Shown: positions 16,275 through 28,227 of the stretch, in pieces
How positions within the stretch are numbered: the first letter of the stretch is position 1
Layout: each line of letters opens with the position of its first letter
Source: Amycolatopsis sp. MtRt-6
Lineage (GTDB): Bacteria > Actinomycetota > Actinomycetes > Mycobacteriales > Pseudonocardiaceae
DNA length: 64,000 nucleotides
Assembly: GCF_017308975.1 (NCBI RefSeq)
Contig: NZ_JADWPD010000002.1
Location: forward strand, 310,001-374,000
Direction of reading: 5' to 3'
Position numbers and translations under genes: made by a program
The notes under the pieces: model-generated
Seen by the model: only the letters and a program-made list of their open reading frames with translations
What the model was told of the DNA's origin: nothing
Databases searched by the model: none

Positions 16275-16964
16275 GTGTCCACCGTCGAAACGATCCGTCC
16301 CGCCCCCGCGGGCCTCCGGCACGGCACCGCGGGTGTGTGGGCCACCGCCGCGATCGCGTGCTTCGGCCTGTCCGTCGTGACCGCCCTCGTCCTGCACGTC
16401 ACCCAGGCCGCCGTGGTCGATCCGGTCCGGCAGGTCATCAGCGACTACGCCCTGTCCCCCGCCGCCGGGGGATTCGCCGTCTGCGTGCTGGCCCTCGCCG
16501 CCGGGACCGGTTGCCTGCTGGCCGGCCTCGACCGGGCCGGGCTGGCCGTGTCCCGGCCCGTCGTCGCGCTGGCCGGCTGCTGGGGTGCCGGGCTGACGCT
16601 GTGCGCGTTCTTCCCCACCACGCCCACCGGCGCGCCGATGACCTTCTCCGCCGAGGTCCACCGCTACGCGGGCCTGGTGTTGTTCGTCAGCCTGCCGGCC
16701 GCGGCCGGGCTCCTCGCCCGGAGCGCCGCGCACCACCCGCGGCACCGCGGCCTGGCCGGCCGGCTGCGGCGGTACACGCGCTGGGCGTGGGCCGCCCTCG
16801 CGGTCTTCCTGCTGAGCCAGCTGCCGGTGCTCCTCGCGCCGCCCGGCGGCTTCGACGGCCCGCTGTTCCAAGGGCTCGCCGAGCGGCTCGTCTTCGTCGT
16901 CTACCTCGTCCTGCTCGGCGAGCCGGCCCTCGCCGTCCTGCGTTCCGGGAGGAAACCATGCTGA
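16275..16964 (+). CDS. DUF998 family membrane protein
   Basis: 229 residues with six predicted TM helices. It has the family layout: an early conserved ISDYALSP after helix 1, and a middle LCAFFPTTP followed by EVHRYAGLVLF, where His and Arg sit at a membrane boundary. Function of DUF998 is unknown. GTG 16275 lies six bases after GAAGTT, so the mRNA may be leaderless. Its TGA overlaps the following ATG, so it forms an operon with the transporter-glycosyltransferase fusion, probably under the MprA-like regulator. Confidence 0.78.
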   Translation: MSTVETIRPAPAGLRHGTAGVWATAAIACFGLSVVTALVLHVTQAAVVDPVRQVISDYALSPAAGGFAVCVLALAAGTGCLLAGLDRAGLAVSRPVVALAGCWGAGLTLCAFFPTTPTGAPMTFSAEVHRYAGLVLFVSLPAAAGLLARSAAHHPRHRGLAGRLRRYTRWAWAALAVFLLSQLPVLLAPPGGFDGPLFQGLAERLVFVVYLVLLGEPALAVLRSGRKPC

Positions 16965-18961
16965 CACTGGCCATCGGCCTCGCCGCCGCGGGCGCGTGCT
17001 GCTTCGCCGGCACCGTCCACCTACAGCACCGCGCCGTCCACCGGGCGGTGACCGGTCCGGTGCTGCGGCTGCCGGGCCTGCGGGCGGTCCTGCGCACGCC
17101 CGGCTGGTACGCCGGGATCGGGCTCGCCGGGCTGGGTGCTTTGCTGCACGTCCTCGCGCTCACCCTGGCCCCGCTCGCCGTCGTGCAGCCGATCGGCGTG
17201 CTCACCCTCGTCCTCACGGTCCTGCTCGCGCGGACGCCACTGACGCGGGCCGTGCTCACCGCGCTCGCGATGAGCGTCGCCGGCCTGGCCGCTTTCGTCG
17301 CCCTGGCCGCCACGGCCACGGACGCCGCCCTGCCGGCCCCCGGCCTCGGGACCGCGCAGTGGGCGCTGCTCGGCGCGGCCGGGCTGGCCGCGGCCGCCCG
17401 GTCCACCCGCGGCCGGGCCCGCTCCCTGCTGTCCGCGTTGGCGACGGCGGTGCTCTTCGGGTTCACCTCGGCGCTGATCCGGGCGGCGGCCGTCGCCCCG
17501 CTCGGCGGCGGCCTCACCGTCTTCGTGGTGGCCGAGGCCGTGGCGGCGACCCTCGCCGGCGCGTGGCTGCTGCACCAGGCCTACGCGAGCGGACCGGCCC
17601 CGGTCGTGGCCGGCGCGACCACGATCGTCGACCCGCTCAGCGCGGTCCTCATCGGCGTCTTCGCCTACGGCGAGCTGACTCCGGGCCGGCTCGGCGGCCT
17701 GGCCCTGCCCGGGGTGGTCGCGGTGGCCGGGCTCGTGCTGCTGACCCGCGCACTGCCGTCACCCGCCGCGCCCGCCCGCCCGAAGCGGCGCGAAGGCCCG
17801 CTGCGCATCGCGATCACCGCGGACACCTACCCGCCGGACGTCAACGGCGCCGCCAACTTCGCTTACCGGCTGGCGTCCGGGCTGGCCACGCGCGGACACG
17901 ACGTCCACGTCCTCTGCCCGTCACCCAGCGGCGAAACCTTCACCGAGACGACGGCCGGCGTGACGGTCCACCGGATCGGGTCGCGGCGCACGCCCTTCCA
18001 CCCGACGTTCCGGATCTGCCCGCCGTGGCGGACGGCCCAGGCCGTGCCGGCGCTGCTCGCCGCGATCGACCCCGACGTCGTGCACACCCAGGCGCACTTC
18101 CTCGTCGGCCGCCGGGCGGTGCGCGCGGCCGTCGCGACCGGCGTCCCGGTGGTCGCCACCAACCACTTCATGCCGGAGAACCTGCTGGGCTACGGGCCGC
18201 TGCCCCGCTGGACCCACCGCCCCCTCACCCGGCTGGCGTGGCGTGACCTCGTCCGCGTCTTCGACCGCGCCACGGTGTGCACGACCCCGACGCCCCGGGC
18301 GGCCCGGCTGCTCGAGCGGAACGGCCTGAACCGGCCGGTGCTGGCGATCTCCTGCGGGGTCGACCGCGCGCACTACGCCGGCCCGCCCGCCGAACCCGCC
18401 GGAGCGCCGTCGGTGTTGTTCGTCGGCAGGCTGGACGCGGAGAAGAACGTCCACGAGCTCCTCGAAGCGGCGGTCTCCCTGCCCCCGGAGACGCACGTCG
18501 AGCTGGTCGGCGACGGCAGCGAACGCGGCAGGCTGGAAGCGCTCGCCACGCGGCTGGGGATCGCGGACCGGGTGACCTTCCACGGCTTCGTCCCGGACGC
18601 CGAGCTGGTGCGGGCCTACCGGCGGTGCGCGGTGTTCTGCATGCCGGGCACCGCCGAGCTGCAGAGCCTGGTGACGATGGAGGCGATGGCCGCGGGCAAG
18701 CCGGTCGTGGCCGCGGACGCGATGGCGCTGCCCCACCTGGTGCGGCCCGGGCACAACGGCTGGCTCTACCCGCCCGGCGACGTCGGAGAACTGGCCCGGC
18801 GGCTGACCGCGGTCCTGGCCGACGAGCCGGCCCGGACGGCGATGGGCCGGGCCAGTCTCGAGCTGATCGCCGCGCACGACCTGGATTCCACAGTGGACAC
18901 GTTCGAAGGGGTCTACCGCGATGTCGCGGTGCGCCCGGTGCCCGTGCCCTTGGGGCGGTGA
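16958..18961 (+). CDS. Fusion of a DMT/EamA-like membrane domain to a GT4 glycosyltransferase
   Basis: 667 residues in one continuous frame. Residues 1-270 are a drug/metabolite-transporter-like membrane domain with about nine helices (LAPLAVVQPIGVLTLVLTVL early, TTIVDPLSAVLIGVFAYGE late). After a basic Pro-rich linker, residues 285-660 form a GT-B retaining glycosyltransferase. The latter has TADTYPPDVNGAANF, HTQAHFLVG, VLFVGRLDAEKNVHELLEA and the donor-site region MPGTAELQSLVTMEAMAAG with its Glu-x7-Glu type motif. It resembles GDP-mannose alpha-mannosyltransferases. RBS GGGAGG precedes ATG 16958. A likely job is membrane-coupled glycolipid or glycan assembly. Confidence 0.8.
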   Translation: MLTLAIGLAAAGACCFAGTVHLQHRAVHRAVTGPVLRLPGLRAVLRTPGWYAGIGLAGLGALLHVLALTLAPLAVVQPIGVLTLVLTVLLARTPLTRAVLTALAMSVAGLAAFVALAATATDAALPAPGLGTAQWALLGAAGLAAAARSTRGRARSLLSALATAVLFGFTSALIRAAAVAPLGGGLTVFVVAEAVAATLAGAWLLHQAYASGPAPVVAGATTIVDPLSAVLIGVFAYGELTPGRLGGLALPGVVAVAGLVLLTRALPSPAAPARPKRREGPLRIAITADTYPPDVNGAANFAYRLASGLATRGHDVHVLCPSPSGETFTETTAGVTVHRIGSRRTPFHPTFRICPPWRTAQAVPALLAAIDPDVVHTQAHFLVGRRAVRAAVATGVPVVATNHFMPENLLGYGPLPRWTHRPLTRLAWRDLVRVFDRATVCTTPTPRAARLLERNGLNRPVLAISCGVDRAHYAGPPAEPAGAPSVLFVGRLDAEKNVHELLEAAVSLPPETHVELVGDGSERGRLEALATRLGIADRVTFHGFVPDAELVRAYRRCAVFCMPGTAELQSLVTMEAMAAGKPVVAADAMALPHLVRPGHNGWLYPPGDVGELARRLTAVLADEPARTAMGRASLELIAAHDLDSTVDTFEGVYRDVAVRPVPVPLGR

Positions 18962-18983
18962 AGCACCGGCAACACCGGTCCCG

Positions 18984-19022
18984 TGGTGGGTGCGGCGGAA
19001 CCCCAGCGCCGCACCCACCACG
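18984..19022. terminator. Bidirectional terminator hairpin between convergent genes
   Basis: GTGGTGGGTGCGGCG (18984-18998) pairs without mismatch with CGCCGCACCCACCAC (19008-19022) around a nine-base loop. It lies between the convergent stops at 18961 and 19048. Confidence 0.7.
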
Positions 19023-19047
19023 CCCCAGCGGGGCGGGAACGCGCCAC

Positions 19048-22275
<3,228 letters not shown>

Positions 22276-22289
<14 letters not shown>

Positions 22290-23307
22290 TCGGCAGCTGC
22301 ACGCCCGGCCGCTCCAGCCGCGCCAGCATCCGCTCCGGCTCACCACTCACCGAGCGCAGGACGTTCACCGCCTCGCTCCGGTGCCCCTGGCCCGCCAGCA
22401 CGATGGCCAAGGTGATCCCCAGCCCGTTGCCGACGTGCGGGCAACGTCGTTTCGCCAGTTCCAAGGCCGTGCGACAGTCCCGCAGTGCCTCGTCGTGCCG
22501 TCCGGTGCGGCTCAGCGCCATCGCGCGGTTCGCCAGCAGCATGACCCGCACGATCGGCGTGTCCTCGGTCTCCAGCTGGCCGGCCGTGAGTTCGACGGCC
22601 CGGGCGAACTCACCGGCGCGGAAGGCGGCGGCCCAGCCGGTCAGGTCGCTCAGCTGGATCAGGTCGATGACCCGCCCCTCCGCCGGCCAGGACCGGCGGT
22701 AGCCGAGGCGGAAGCTCTGCCACCCGGCCGGCGTCAGGGACGGCAGCAGCGGGCGGATGTCCGTCGCGCACTGCTCCGCGCTCGGCCGGCAGTGCAGGAA
22801 GACCGGCCGTGGATCGTGCACCAGCGCCGTGCCGTCGCGGTCGAAGAGCCAGTTCCCGCGGTGCGCGTCGCCGTGCAGGACGTTGCGGGCGTGCATCCGG
22901 GCGAGCGTGGTGCCGATCGCCCAGCCGTCCGGGTCGGGTGGCTGGGGGTCGCTCACCCACAGGTGCCGGAACTCGCGGTAGTCCGTCACCACCGGCTGGG
23001 CCTCGCACGGCACCGGCACCCGATCGGCGTACGAACACAGGAACCGGATGCTCTCGCGCCGGCCCACCACCAGCGGGTACCGCGGGCCGCCCGCCCCGGT
23101 CAGGGCCGACAGCGGCACCACCGCGCACTCGCCGATCGACTCCGCGACGTCCCGCGGCCACTGGTCGAAGGTGCCGTCCTGGGGGATTTCGTCGCGCAGG
23201 AGCACGATTTCGCCCCGCTCCACCAGTGCGCGCACGGCCGGGAGGTCGGTGCCGGCGAACTCGGTCGCTTCGACGCGCGTCGCACCGAGTTCGAGGAGGA
23301 ACGTCAC
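22276..23307 (-). CDS. Kinase-like (phosphotransferase-fold) protein with C-terminal helical repeats
   Basis: 343 residues. The middle carries the phosphotransferase catalytic loop HARNVLHGDAHRGNWLFD with its Asp and Asn, and a metal-loop equivalent in LVHDPRPV. It therefore belongs to the aminoglycoside-phosphotransferase/RIO-like clan. From about 225 the sequence becomes TPR-like (FARAVELTAGQLET, NRAMALSRTGRHDEALRDCR). A glycine-rich ATP loop is not obvious in the N-terminal 100 residues. GTG 23307 follows a -10-like TATGCT by six bases, so it may be leaderless. Substrate unknown. It is transcribed divergently from the unknown gene at 23331. Confidence 0.6.
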
Positions 23308-23313
23308 CGCCCC

Positions 23314-23323
23314 AGCATAGAAT
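23314..23323. promoter_or_regulatory. Two overlapping divergent -10 elements
   Basis: On the minus strand TATGCT (23319-23314) ends six bases before GTG 23307. On the plus strand TAGAAT (23318-23323) ends seven bases before GTG 23331. The two hexamers share two base pairs, so the divergent promoters cannot fire simultaneously and both mRNAs would be leaderless. Confidence 0.5.
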
Positions 23324-23330
23324 GGGCGAC

Positions 23331-24521
23331 GTGGCCGAAACCGGGGAAAACGTGGCGCTGGTGACCCAGACCCTGGTCGGCAACGCGAGCACGGTCCTGA
23401 CTCGTCCGGACGCCCTCACCCTGCCGTTCTTCCTCGATCTTTGCGCGCTCTGCGAAGCGGTCGTGCTCCTCGACCGGCTGGAAGCGCTCGACGCGGCGGA
23501 CGAACGCGAAACCGTCCTGGGCCGGCGGCTCGGCGGGGAAGGGCTCTACCGCACGTTCCGGCCGGCCCTGTCCGCCGACGAGCTCCGGCGCGTCATGCTG
23601 CGGCTGCCGGACGAGCTCGCGAAGCGCATCACCCTCGACGCCGGCGGTCCCGGCCCCACCGTCGACGCGACCGGCGCGGTGACCGGCCTCGACTACACGA
23701 CCGGGCTGAACAACCTCCTCGCCCAGGTCGACGCGCTCGGCGGGTACGCCAGCAGCCGCAGCCGGGACGGCTCGGTCAAGGAGCGGATGTACCGCGGCAA
23801 CGGTTACCTCCTCGTGGCCGCCGCGCACGGCCTCGACTACTTCCCGGACTTCGACCGGGTGCCGTTCGTCGCGGGCACGTTGCAGAAGACGTACCGGTCG
23901 CTGCCGCGTCAGCTGTACGACAAGGTCAGCGAATCGCTCGACGAGCCGCTCAACGGCGGCGATCTCGTCGCCGAGTGGGCGGCGATGTCGACCGTCCCGA
24001 TCCCGCCGATCAGCGCGCTGGTGCTCTCGCGGGCGTCGTCGCTCGACGACGTCCCGGAGCAGTTGCTGCGCGTGCGCGACGAATTCCGCCGTTATCGCCG
24101 CTACTTCGGCGATTTCAAGGCCGCGCTGCGCACCGCCGACACGGTCCGGGAGCGCCGGAAGCTGCTGGCCAGGTACCGCACGCTGCTGGCCGAAGCCAGC
24201 GGCCCCGACCGCGAAACCGTGTCGCTGACCGAGATGCTCAACCTCACCGAGAAGGCCGTGAAGGCGGCGGCCGGCCCGGCCCTGCCGACGAGCTACGGCG
24301 CCCTGCTGGTGACGCAGCCCGTCGACTGGATCCGCCGCTGGTGGCAGCGGCGCCCGCTGGCCATCCTCTTCCGGCTCGACAGCAAGCTCCCGCGGCTGCC
24401 GGAGTACCGCCGGCTCGTCGGCAAGCTGTGGGGCGACGAGGCCGGCCACGCTCTGCTCGGCGAGGTCGCCGAGCACGGCACGCGGCTGCGCGCCCTCATG
24501 GCCGACGCCGAGCCGGCCTGA
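23331..24521 (+). CDS. Conserved-looking protein of unknown function
   Basis: 396 residues from GTG 23331, or 399 from ATG 23322. The GTG is favoured because a TAGAAT -10 lies seven bases upstream and there is no ribosome binding site. The protein is soluble, alpha-helical and charged. Recognisable stretches are LPFFLDLCALCEAVVLLDRL near the N terminus, GNGYLLVAAAHGLDYFPDF in the middle and DEFRRYRRYFGDFKAALRT later. I do not recognise a family or catalytic motif. It shares a promoter region with the kinase-like gene, which is the only functional hint. Confidence 0.6.
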   Translation: MAETGENVALVTQTLVGNASTVLTRPDALTLPFFLDLCALCEAVVLLDRLEALDAADERETVLGRRLGGEGLYRTFRPALSADELRRVMLRLPDELAKRITLDAGGPGPTVDATGAVTGLDYTTGLNNLLAQVDALGGYASSRSRDGSVKERMYRGNGYLLVAAAHGLDYFPDFDRVPFVAGTLQKTYRSLPRQLYDKVSESLDEPLNGGDLVAEWAAMSTVPIPPISALVLSRASSLDDVPEQLLRVRDEFRRYRRYFGDFKAALRTADTVRERRKLLARYRTLLAEASGPDRETVSLTEMLNLTEKAVKAAAGPALPTSYGALLVTQPVDWIRRWWQRRPLAILFRLDSKLPRLPEYRRLVGKLWGDEAGHALLGEVAEHGTRLRALMADAEPA

Positions 24522-24578
24522 CCCGCTTCACCGCGCGACTTCGCCCGCTTCGGCGGAAAACGCATTCCGCGCTCCGGA

Positions 24579-25385
24579 TCAGCCGGCCGCCCGGTCCCGT
24601 GTGCTGTCCCGGACCACCAGCCGCCCTTCGACGGTCACGTGGGTGATCGCGCCGGGTTCGCCGAGGGCGAGCCCGATCGCCTCGGTGCCGGCGTAGGCGA
24701 GCGGCAGCGCCATCGTGGTCAGCCTCGGCGTGACGTTGACCGCCGGCCGGATGTCGTCGAACCCGGTCAGCGACACGTCAGCCGGCACGGCGACCCCGGC
24801 CTCGCGCAACGCGCGCAGCGCCGACGGCGATCAGGTCGTTGACCGCCAGGACGGCGTCGGTCCCCCGCAGCCCTTCGGCGGCCAGGCGGTGCGCCGCCTC
24901 GTACCCGCCCTCCCGGCTCACCGCGCAGGGCACGATCCGCACGGCGGATTCGTCGACGCCGCCCGCGCGCAGGCCCTCGACCAGCCCCGCCGTCCGAGCC
25001 TCCGGCGCGGCCTGCCCCGGCGCGCCGGCGACGATCACGACCCGCCGGTGCCCCGTCCCGGCCACGTACCGGCCGAGCCGGGCCGCCGCCCCGCGGTTGT
25101 CGAACCGGACGGAGTGGAACGGCAGGTCCGTGTCCCCCACGATCACCACGCGGCCGCCGTCGTGCTCGTACGCGCGCAGCTCCGCGAGCAGCCGTCCGGC
25201 CAGCGCGCCGGCCTCGACCCGGCCGGAGGTGAGCACCAGCGCCCGCGCCGCCGGCCGCCCGCTCCATCGCCGACACCACAATGGCCATCGACGGTGTGGT
25301 GACGTCGTCCGCGACCAAGGCGCGGGAGTCGCTGACCCCCAGCAGGGCGAGGGCGTATTCCACCACCTGTCGGCGAGCCGCACAC
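24579..25385 (-). pseudogene. LacI-family regulator remnant, frameshifted and lacking its HTH
   Basis: Three reading frames in succession spell a LacI-type ligand-binding domain. Residues ARRQVVEYALALLG (frame A, to about 25262) come first, then GRVVIVGDTDLPFHSVRFDN and DAVLAVNDLIAVGA (frame B), then REAGVAVPADVSLTGFDD (frame C) ending at TGA 24579-24581. A two-base loss near 24825 and a one-base change near 25260 restore the family sequence. The N-terminal DNA-binding HTH expected before ARRQVV is absent. Without DNA-binding and with two shifts it cannot be functional, unless the shifts are sequencing errors. Confidence 0.65.
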
Positions 25386-25462
25386 GAACTCGCGGACCGG
25401 CGTCGCGCGATCGGCCTCGCCCTGTCCTCAGTGGACAGAGCGAGGCCGGCCCGGGGAAACGC

Positions 25463-25978
25463 CTACGACGTGAGCACCGCACTCGCCCGCCCGCGGGCGC
25501 GGCCGCTGAGCTCGGCGTCGAGGGTTTCCTGCGCGACCCGCATCTGTTCCTGGTACCGAGGCTCACCCAGCCGGCGCATGCCCTCGTCCGCCGCCACGGT
25601 TTCGACGGCGGCGGTGATCCACCAGATGTTGCCGAAAGGATCGCGGACCCGGCCACCACGCTGGCCGAACGCGTTGTCCGACAGCGCGGTGACCTCGCTC
25701 GCGCCCGCCCGCAGCGCGGCGTCGAACGCGACGTCGGCGTCGGGCACGAAGACGCGCAGCAGCGACGGCAGGTCGGGCCAGTCGTCGTGCTGGTCGAACG
25801 CGAGCACGACCGTGTCGCCGATCCGGATCTCGGCGTGCCCGATGCTGCCGTCTTCCAGCGGAACCCGGCCCAGTTCGACGCCGTCGAAGGCCGCGGCGAC
25901 GAAGTCCAGCAGCGCACCGGTGTCCTTGGTGACGACCCAGGGGGCGACCGTGGTGTAGCCGTCGGGGGTAGCGGTCAT
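25463..25978 (-). CDS. VOC/glyoxalase-fold protein (PhnB-like)
   Basis: 171 residues. It has the beta-alpha-beta-beta-beta pairs of the vicinal-oxygen-chelate fold in the order typical of PhnB-like proteins: TVAPWVVTKDTGALLDFV, GHAEIRIGDTVVLAFD, then FGQRGGRVRDPFGNIWWIT. That DPFGN-W motif is the family hallmark. A helical 35-residue tail follows. ATG 25978 is preceded by AAGGGA. Small soluble protein, perhaps resistance or isomerisation; substrate unknown. Confidence 0.78.
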   Translation of the reverse strand: MTATPDGYTTVAPWVVTKDTGALLDFVAAAFDGVELGRVPLEDGSIGHAEIRIGDTVVLAFDQHDDWPDLPSLLRVFVPDADVAFDAALRAGASEVTALSDNAFGQRGGRVRDPFGNIWWITAAVETVAADEGMRRLGEPRYQEQMRVAQETLDAELSGRARGRASAVLTS

Positions 25979-26058
25979 CGTGAGTTCCCTTCGAGTTGGT
26001 GACCTCACGGTAACGGCGATACAGGTCAGTTCTTGTCCGCTTGGTGGATGGAGAGGGA

Positions 26059-26640
26059 ATGATGTTTCGCAGACGTGCCGCCGAGACCCACGCCGGGCCC
26101 CTGGCCGAATTCACCGCGTTGCGCGCCGAAATCGTGCTGCATTCCGAGCAGCAGTGGAAGACGACCACGGTGCTGATCACCACCACCGGCGCGGTGTTCG
26201 GGTTCGCCCTCTCCGGCAGCGGACGCATGCCGCTGCTGCTGATCATCCCGTTCGCCGCCTACCTGCTCTGCACCCAATGGGTCCACAGCCACGACCTCAT
26301 CAACCGGGCGGCGCACTACATAAGAACCGAGCTCGGCCCCAAGGTACCCGGCGGGCTCGGCTACGAGCAGTGGCTGACGGAGCGGCGGGGCGACCTGCGG
26401 CTGAGACGCGTCCTGGCGAAGACCTGGATCCAGCCGATGGTCCTCATCTACCCGGCGATGGCGTCGCTGGCCCTGGGCGCGGAGGCGGTGTGGTTCTTCG
26501 GGACGAACCTGTCCTGGGCTACGCCCATGGTGGTCCTGGGCGCACTGGCGTGGGCACTCGGCCTCGCGCTGACGGGATTGTCGGTGGGCCTGATGCTGTG
26601 GTCGAACCGGCGCGTCGCCAGGGGCGACTTTTCCTTTTAG
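26059..26640 (+). CDS. Four-helix membrane protein of unknown function
   Basis: 193 residues. A cytosolic N-terminal amphipathic helix (EFTALRAEIVLHSEQQWKTT) is followed by two adjacent TM helices (about 37-70), then a charged central segment with DLINRAAHYIRTELG, and two more TM helices (about 133-180). A purine-rich GGAGAGGG precedes ATG 26059 and ATG 26062, either of which could be used. I do not recognise a named family. Similar small helix-hairpin proteins are common, but no neighbour here suggests a system. It is divergent from the VOC gene. Confidence 0.6.
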   Translation: MMFRRRAAETHAGPLAEFTALRAEIVLHSEQQWKTTTVLITTTGAVFGFALSGSGRMPLLLIIPFAAYLLCTQWVHSHDLINRAAHYIRTELGPKVPGGLGYEQWLTERRGDLRLRRVLAKTWIQPMVLIYPAMASLALGAEAVWFFGTNLSWATPMVVLGALAWALGLALTGLSVGLMLWSNRRVARGDFSF

Positions 26641-26709
26641 CAGACGCCGCCACTACTACGTGATCGGCCTGCGGCGCGACGACACCGGGCGTGTTTTCCT
26701 CCGGTCCGC

Positions 26710-27467
26710 TCAGCGCAGGACGAAGCCCGTGCCGAGCGGGTCTGCGGGGTCGAGGATGAACCGGTGCTCGCCGGTCCGGTGCCGAGGTCGTCGTAGAGGA
26801 CCGTGCCGTAGATGCCGCCCAGCCGGTCGTCGAGCGGGTGGCGGGCGTGCTCGGAGTCGTTGAGCGCCCACTTGACCTCGCGCCCGATCGCGATGAGGTC
26901 CCGGTAGTGCTCCGGCGTCACCGAAAGGCCGACGCTCGCCGCGTCGAGGTGGGCGTAGATCGCGCCGCCATAGGCGACGTCGACCGGCACCTCGCCGCGT
27001 GCCGTAGGGACGGCGACCTGCTCGGCCGGCACGTAGCTCGGGACGTTGACGAAGTCGACGCCGCCCGGGTGCACGCGCAGCGTGACCCGGCCGGACGGGA
27101 CGTCGATCACGACCTCGGTGGTCCCACTGGGATCCCGGGCGACGCGGCCGGTGTCCAGCGCCCAGACGGCGAGCGCGATCGAACCGTGCCCGCACGCGGT
27201 GGAAAACCCGTCCTGGTGCCAGAACAGCACGCCGAAGCAGGCACCCGGGTCGTCGGGCGGGGTGATGAACCCGCCGTACATGTCCGCGTGGCCACGGGGT
27301 TCCGAGCAGAGCAGCCTGCGCAGGGTGTCCACATCGGAATCGTGGATCGCGGACATCCGGCGGTCGGCGACGGTCGCGCCCGCAATGGCGACGGGCGGCT
27401 CGGCGACGATGCGGAACGGCTCGCCGCCGGTGTGGTAGTCGGTGGTGGATACCTGGTCGATGGTCAT
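26710..27467 (-). pseudogene. Proline racemase-family gene with internal deletion
   Basis: The N-terminal 220 residues are normal for proline racemase / trans-3-hydroxyproline dehydratase. They include DYHTGGEPFRIV near the start and the catalytic-Cys motif STACGHGSIALAVWAL. After YGTVLYDDLGTG the sequence jumps, in another frame, to the family's final residues RTGEHRFILDPADPLGTGFV and TGA at 26710. About 90-100 residues with the second catalytic motif are missing. The short repeat ACCGG at the junction suggests deletion by microhomology. ATG 27467 overlaps the HAD stop (ATGA). It would have been the last gene of the operon. Confidence 0.75.
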
Positions 27468-28195
27468 CGAAGTCCCCTGCCGGCGAACGCGTGGTCCACC
27501 GCGTTCGCGAAGGCGCCCATCGACGGGTACTCCAGGTCGGCGGACCAGTCGCCACCGGGCTCGGGTGTGGCACCCCAGCCCGGCCGGTCGTGACGGCGGT
27601 TGATCCACACCGAGGGCAGCCCTTCCCGCTTCGCCGGCACGTGGTCGTGGAACAAGCTCTGCGCCACGTGCAGCAGTTCCTCGCGCGCGACGCCCAGGGA
27701 CGGCAACGTCTCGTCCAGCGCGCGGAAGTGGTTCGGGGCGGGCTTGTAGGCACCGACGTCCTCCGCCGTGATGATCGCGGCGAACCTCCCGCGCAGGCGC
27801 TCGTTGCTGCCCGCGAACCCCGCGCGGTGCACGTTGGACAGGATGATCAGCTGGTAGTGCTCGGCCAGCCGCGCCAGCGCGCCGGCCGAATCCGGGAACG
27901 CGGGCCAGTCCGGCACGGACTCCCCGAGCCGGCGCGCCCAGTCGCCGGTCACCTCGCGCCCGAGGCCGGCGCCGGTGCGGCGGAACGCCTCCGCCAGCAC
28001 CTCCGGGTACCGCGTGGCCGGGGCTTCGCGCTCGACGGCGGCCTCGTTGCCGGCGTAGGCGACCAGGAGTTCCTCGTCGGAGACCCCGAGCCCCTCGGCC
28101 CACGGCGACAGGACCGCCGTGATGCCTGCTTCCCAGTCGATCAGGGTCCCGTAGCAGTCGAAGCTGAGCGCCGTGAACTTCGTCAGATCCGTCAC
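27464..28195 (-). CDS. HAD-superfamily hydrolase, haloacid dehalogenase type II-like
   Basis: 243 residues. HAD motif I is ALSFDCYGTLIDW with nucleophile and acid Asp, motif II Ser lies in LIILSNVHR, motif III Lys in GAYKPAPNHF and motif IV in HDHVPA. The helical cap lies between motifs I and II. GTG 28195 follows the GntR gene by 32 bases containing a dyad, and the stop overlaps the proline racemase start. Members dehalogenate or dephosphorylate small metabolites. Pairing with a proline racemase-type gene suggests amino- or hydroxy-acid metabolism. Confidence 0.8.
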   Translation of the reverse strand: MTDLTKFTALSFDCYGTLIDWEAGITAVLSPWAEGLGVSDEELLVAYAGNEAAVEREAPATRYPEVLAEAFRRTGAGLGREVTGDWARRLGESVPDWPAFPDSAGALARLAEHYQLIILSNVHRAGFAGSNERLRGRFAAIITAEDVGAYKPAPNHFRALDETLPSLGVAREELLHVAQSLFHDHVPAKREGLPSVWINRRHDRPGWGATPEPGGDWSADLEYPSMGAFANAVDHAFAGRGLR

Positions 28196-28203
28196 GCGGT
28201 CAG

Positions 28204-28220
28204 TGTATGACAGTATAACA
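28204..28220 (-). promoter_or_regulatory. Candidate GntR operator overlapping a -10
   Basis: TGTATGACAGTATAACA (28204-28220) has the dyad TGT-N3-AC-A-GT-N3-ACA typical of FCD-type GntR sites. On the minus strand it contains TATACT (28217-28212), a good -10 for the HAD gene that starts at 28195. It sits between the GntR stop and the HAD start. Confidence 0.5.
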
Positions 28221-28227
28221 ATGGCCG

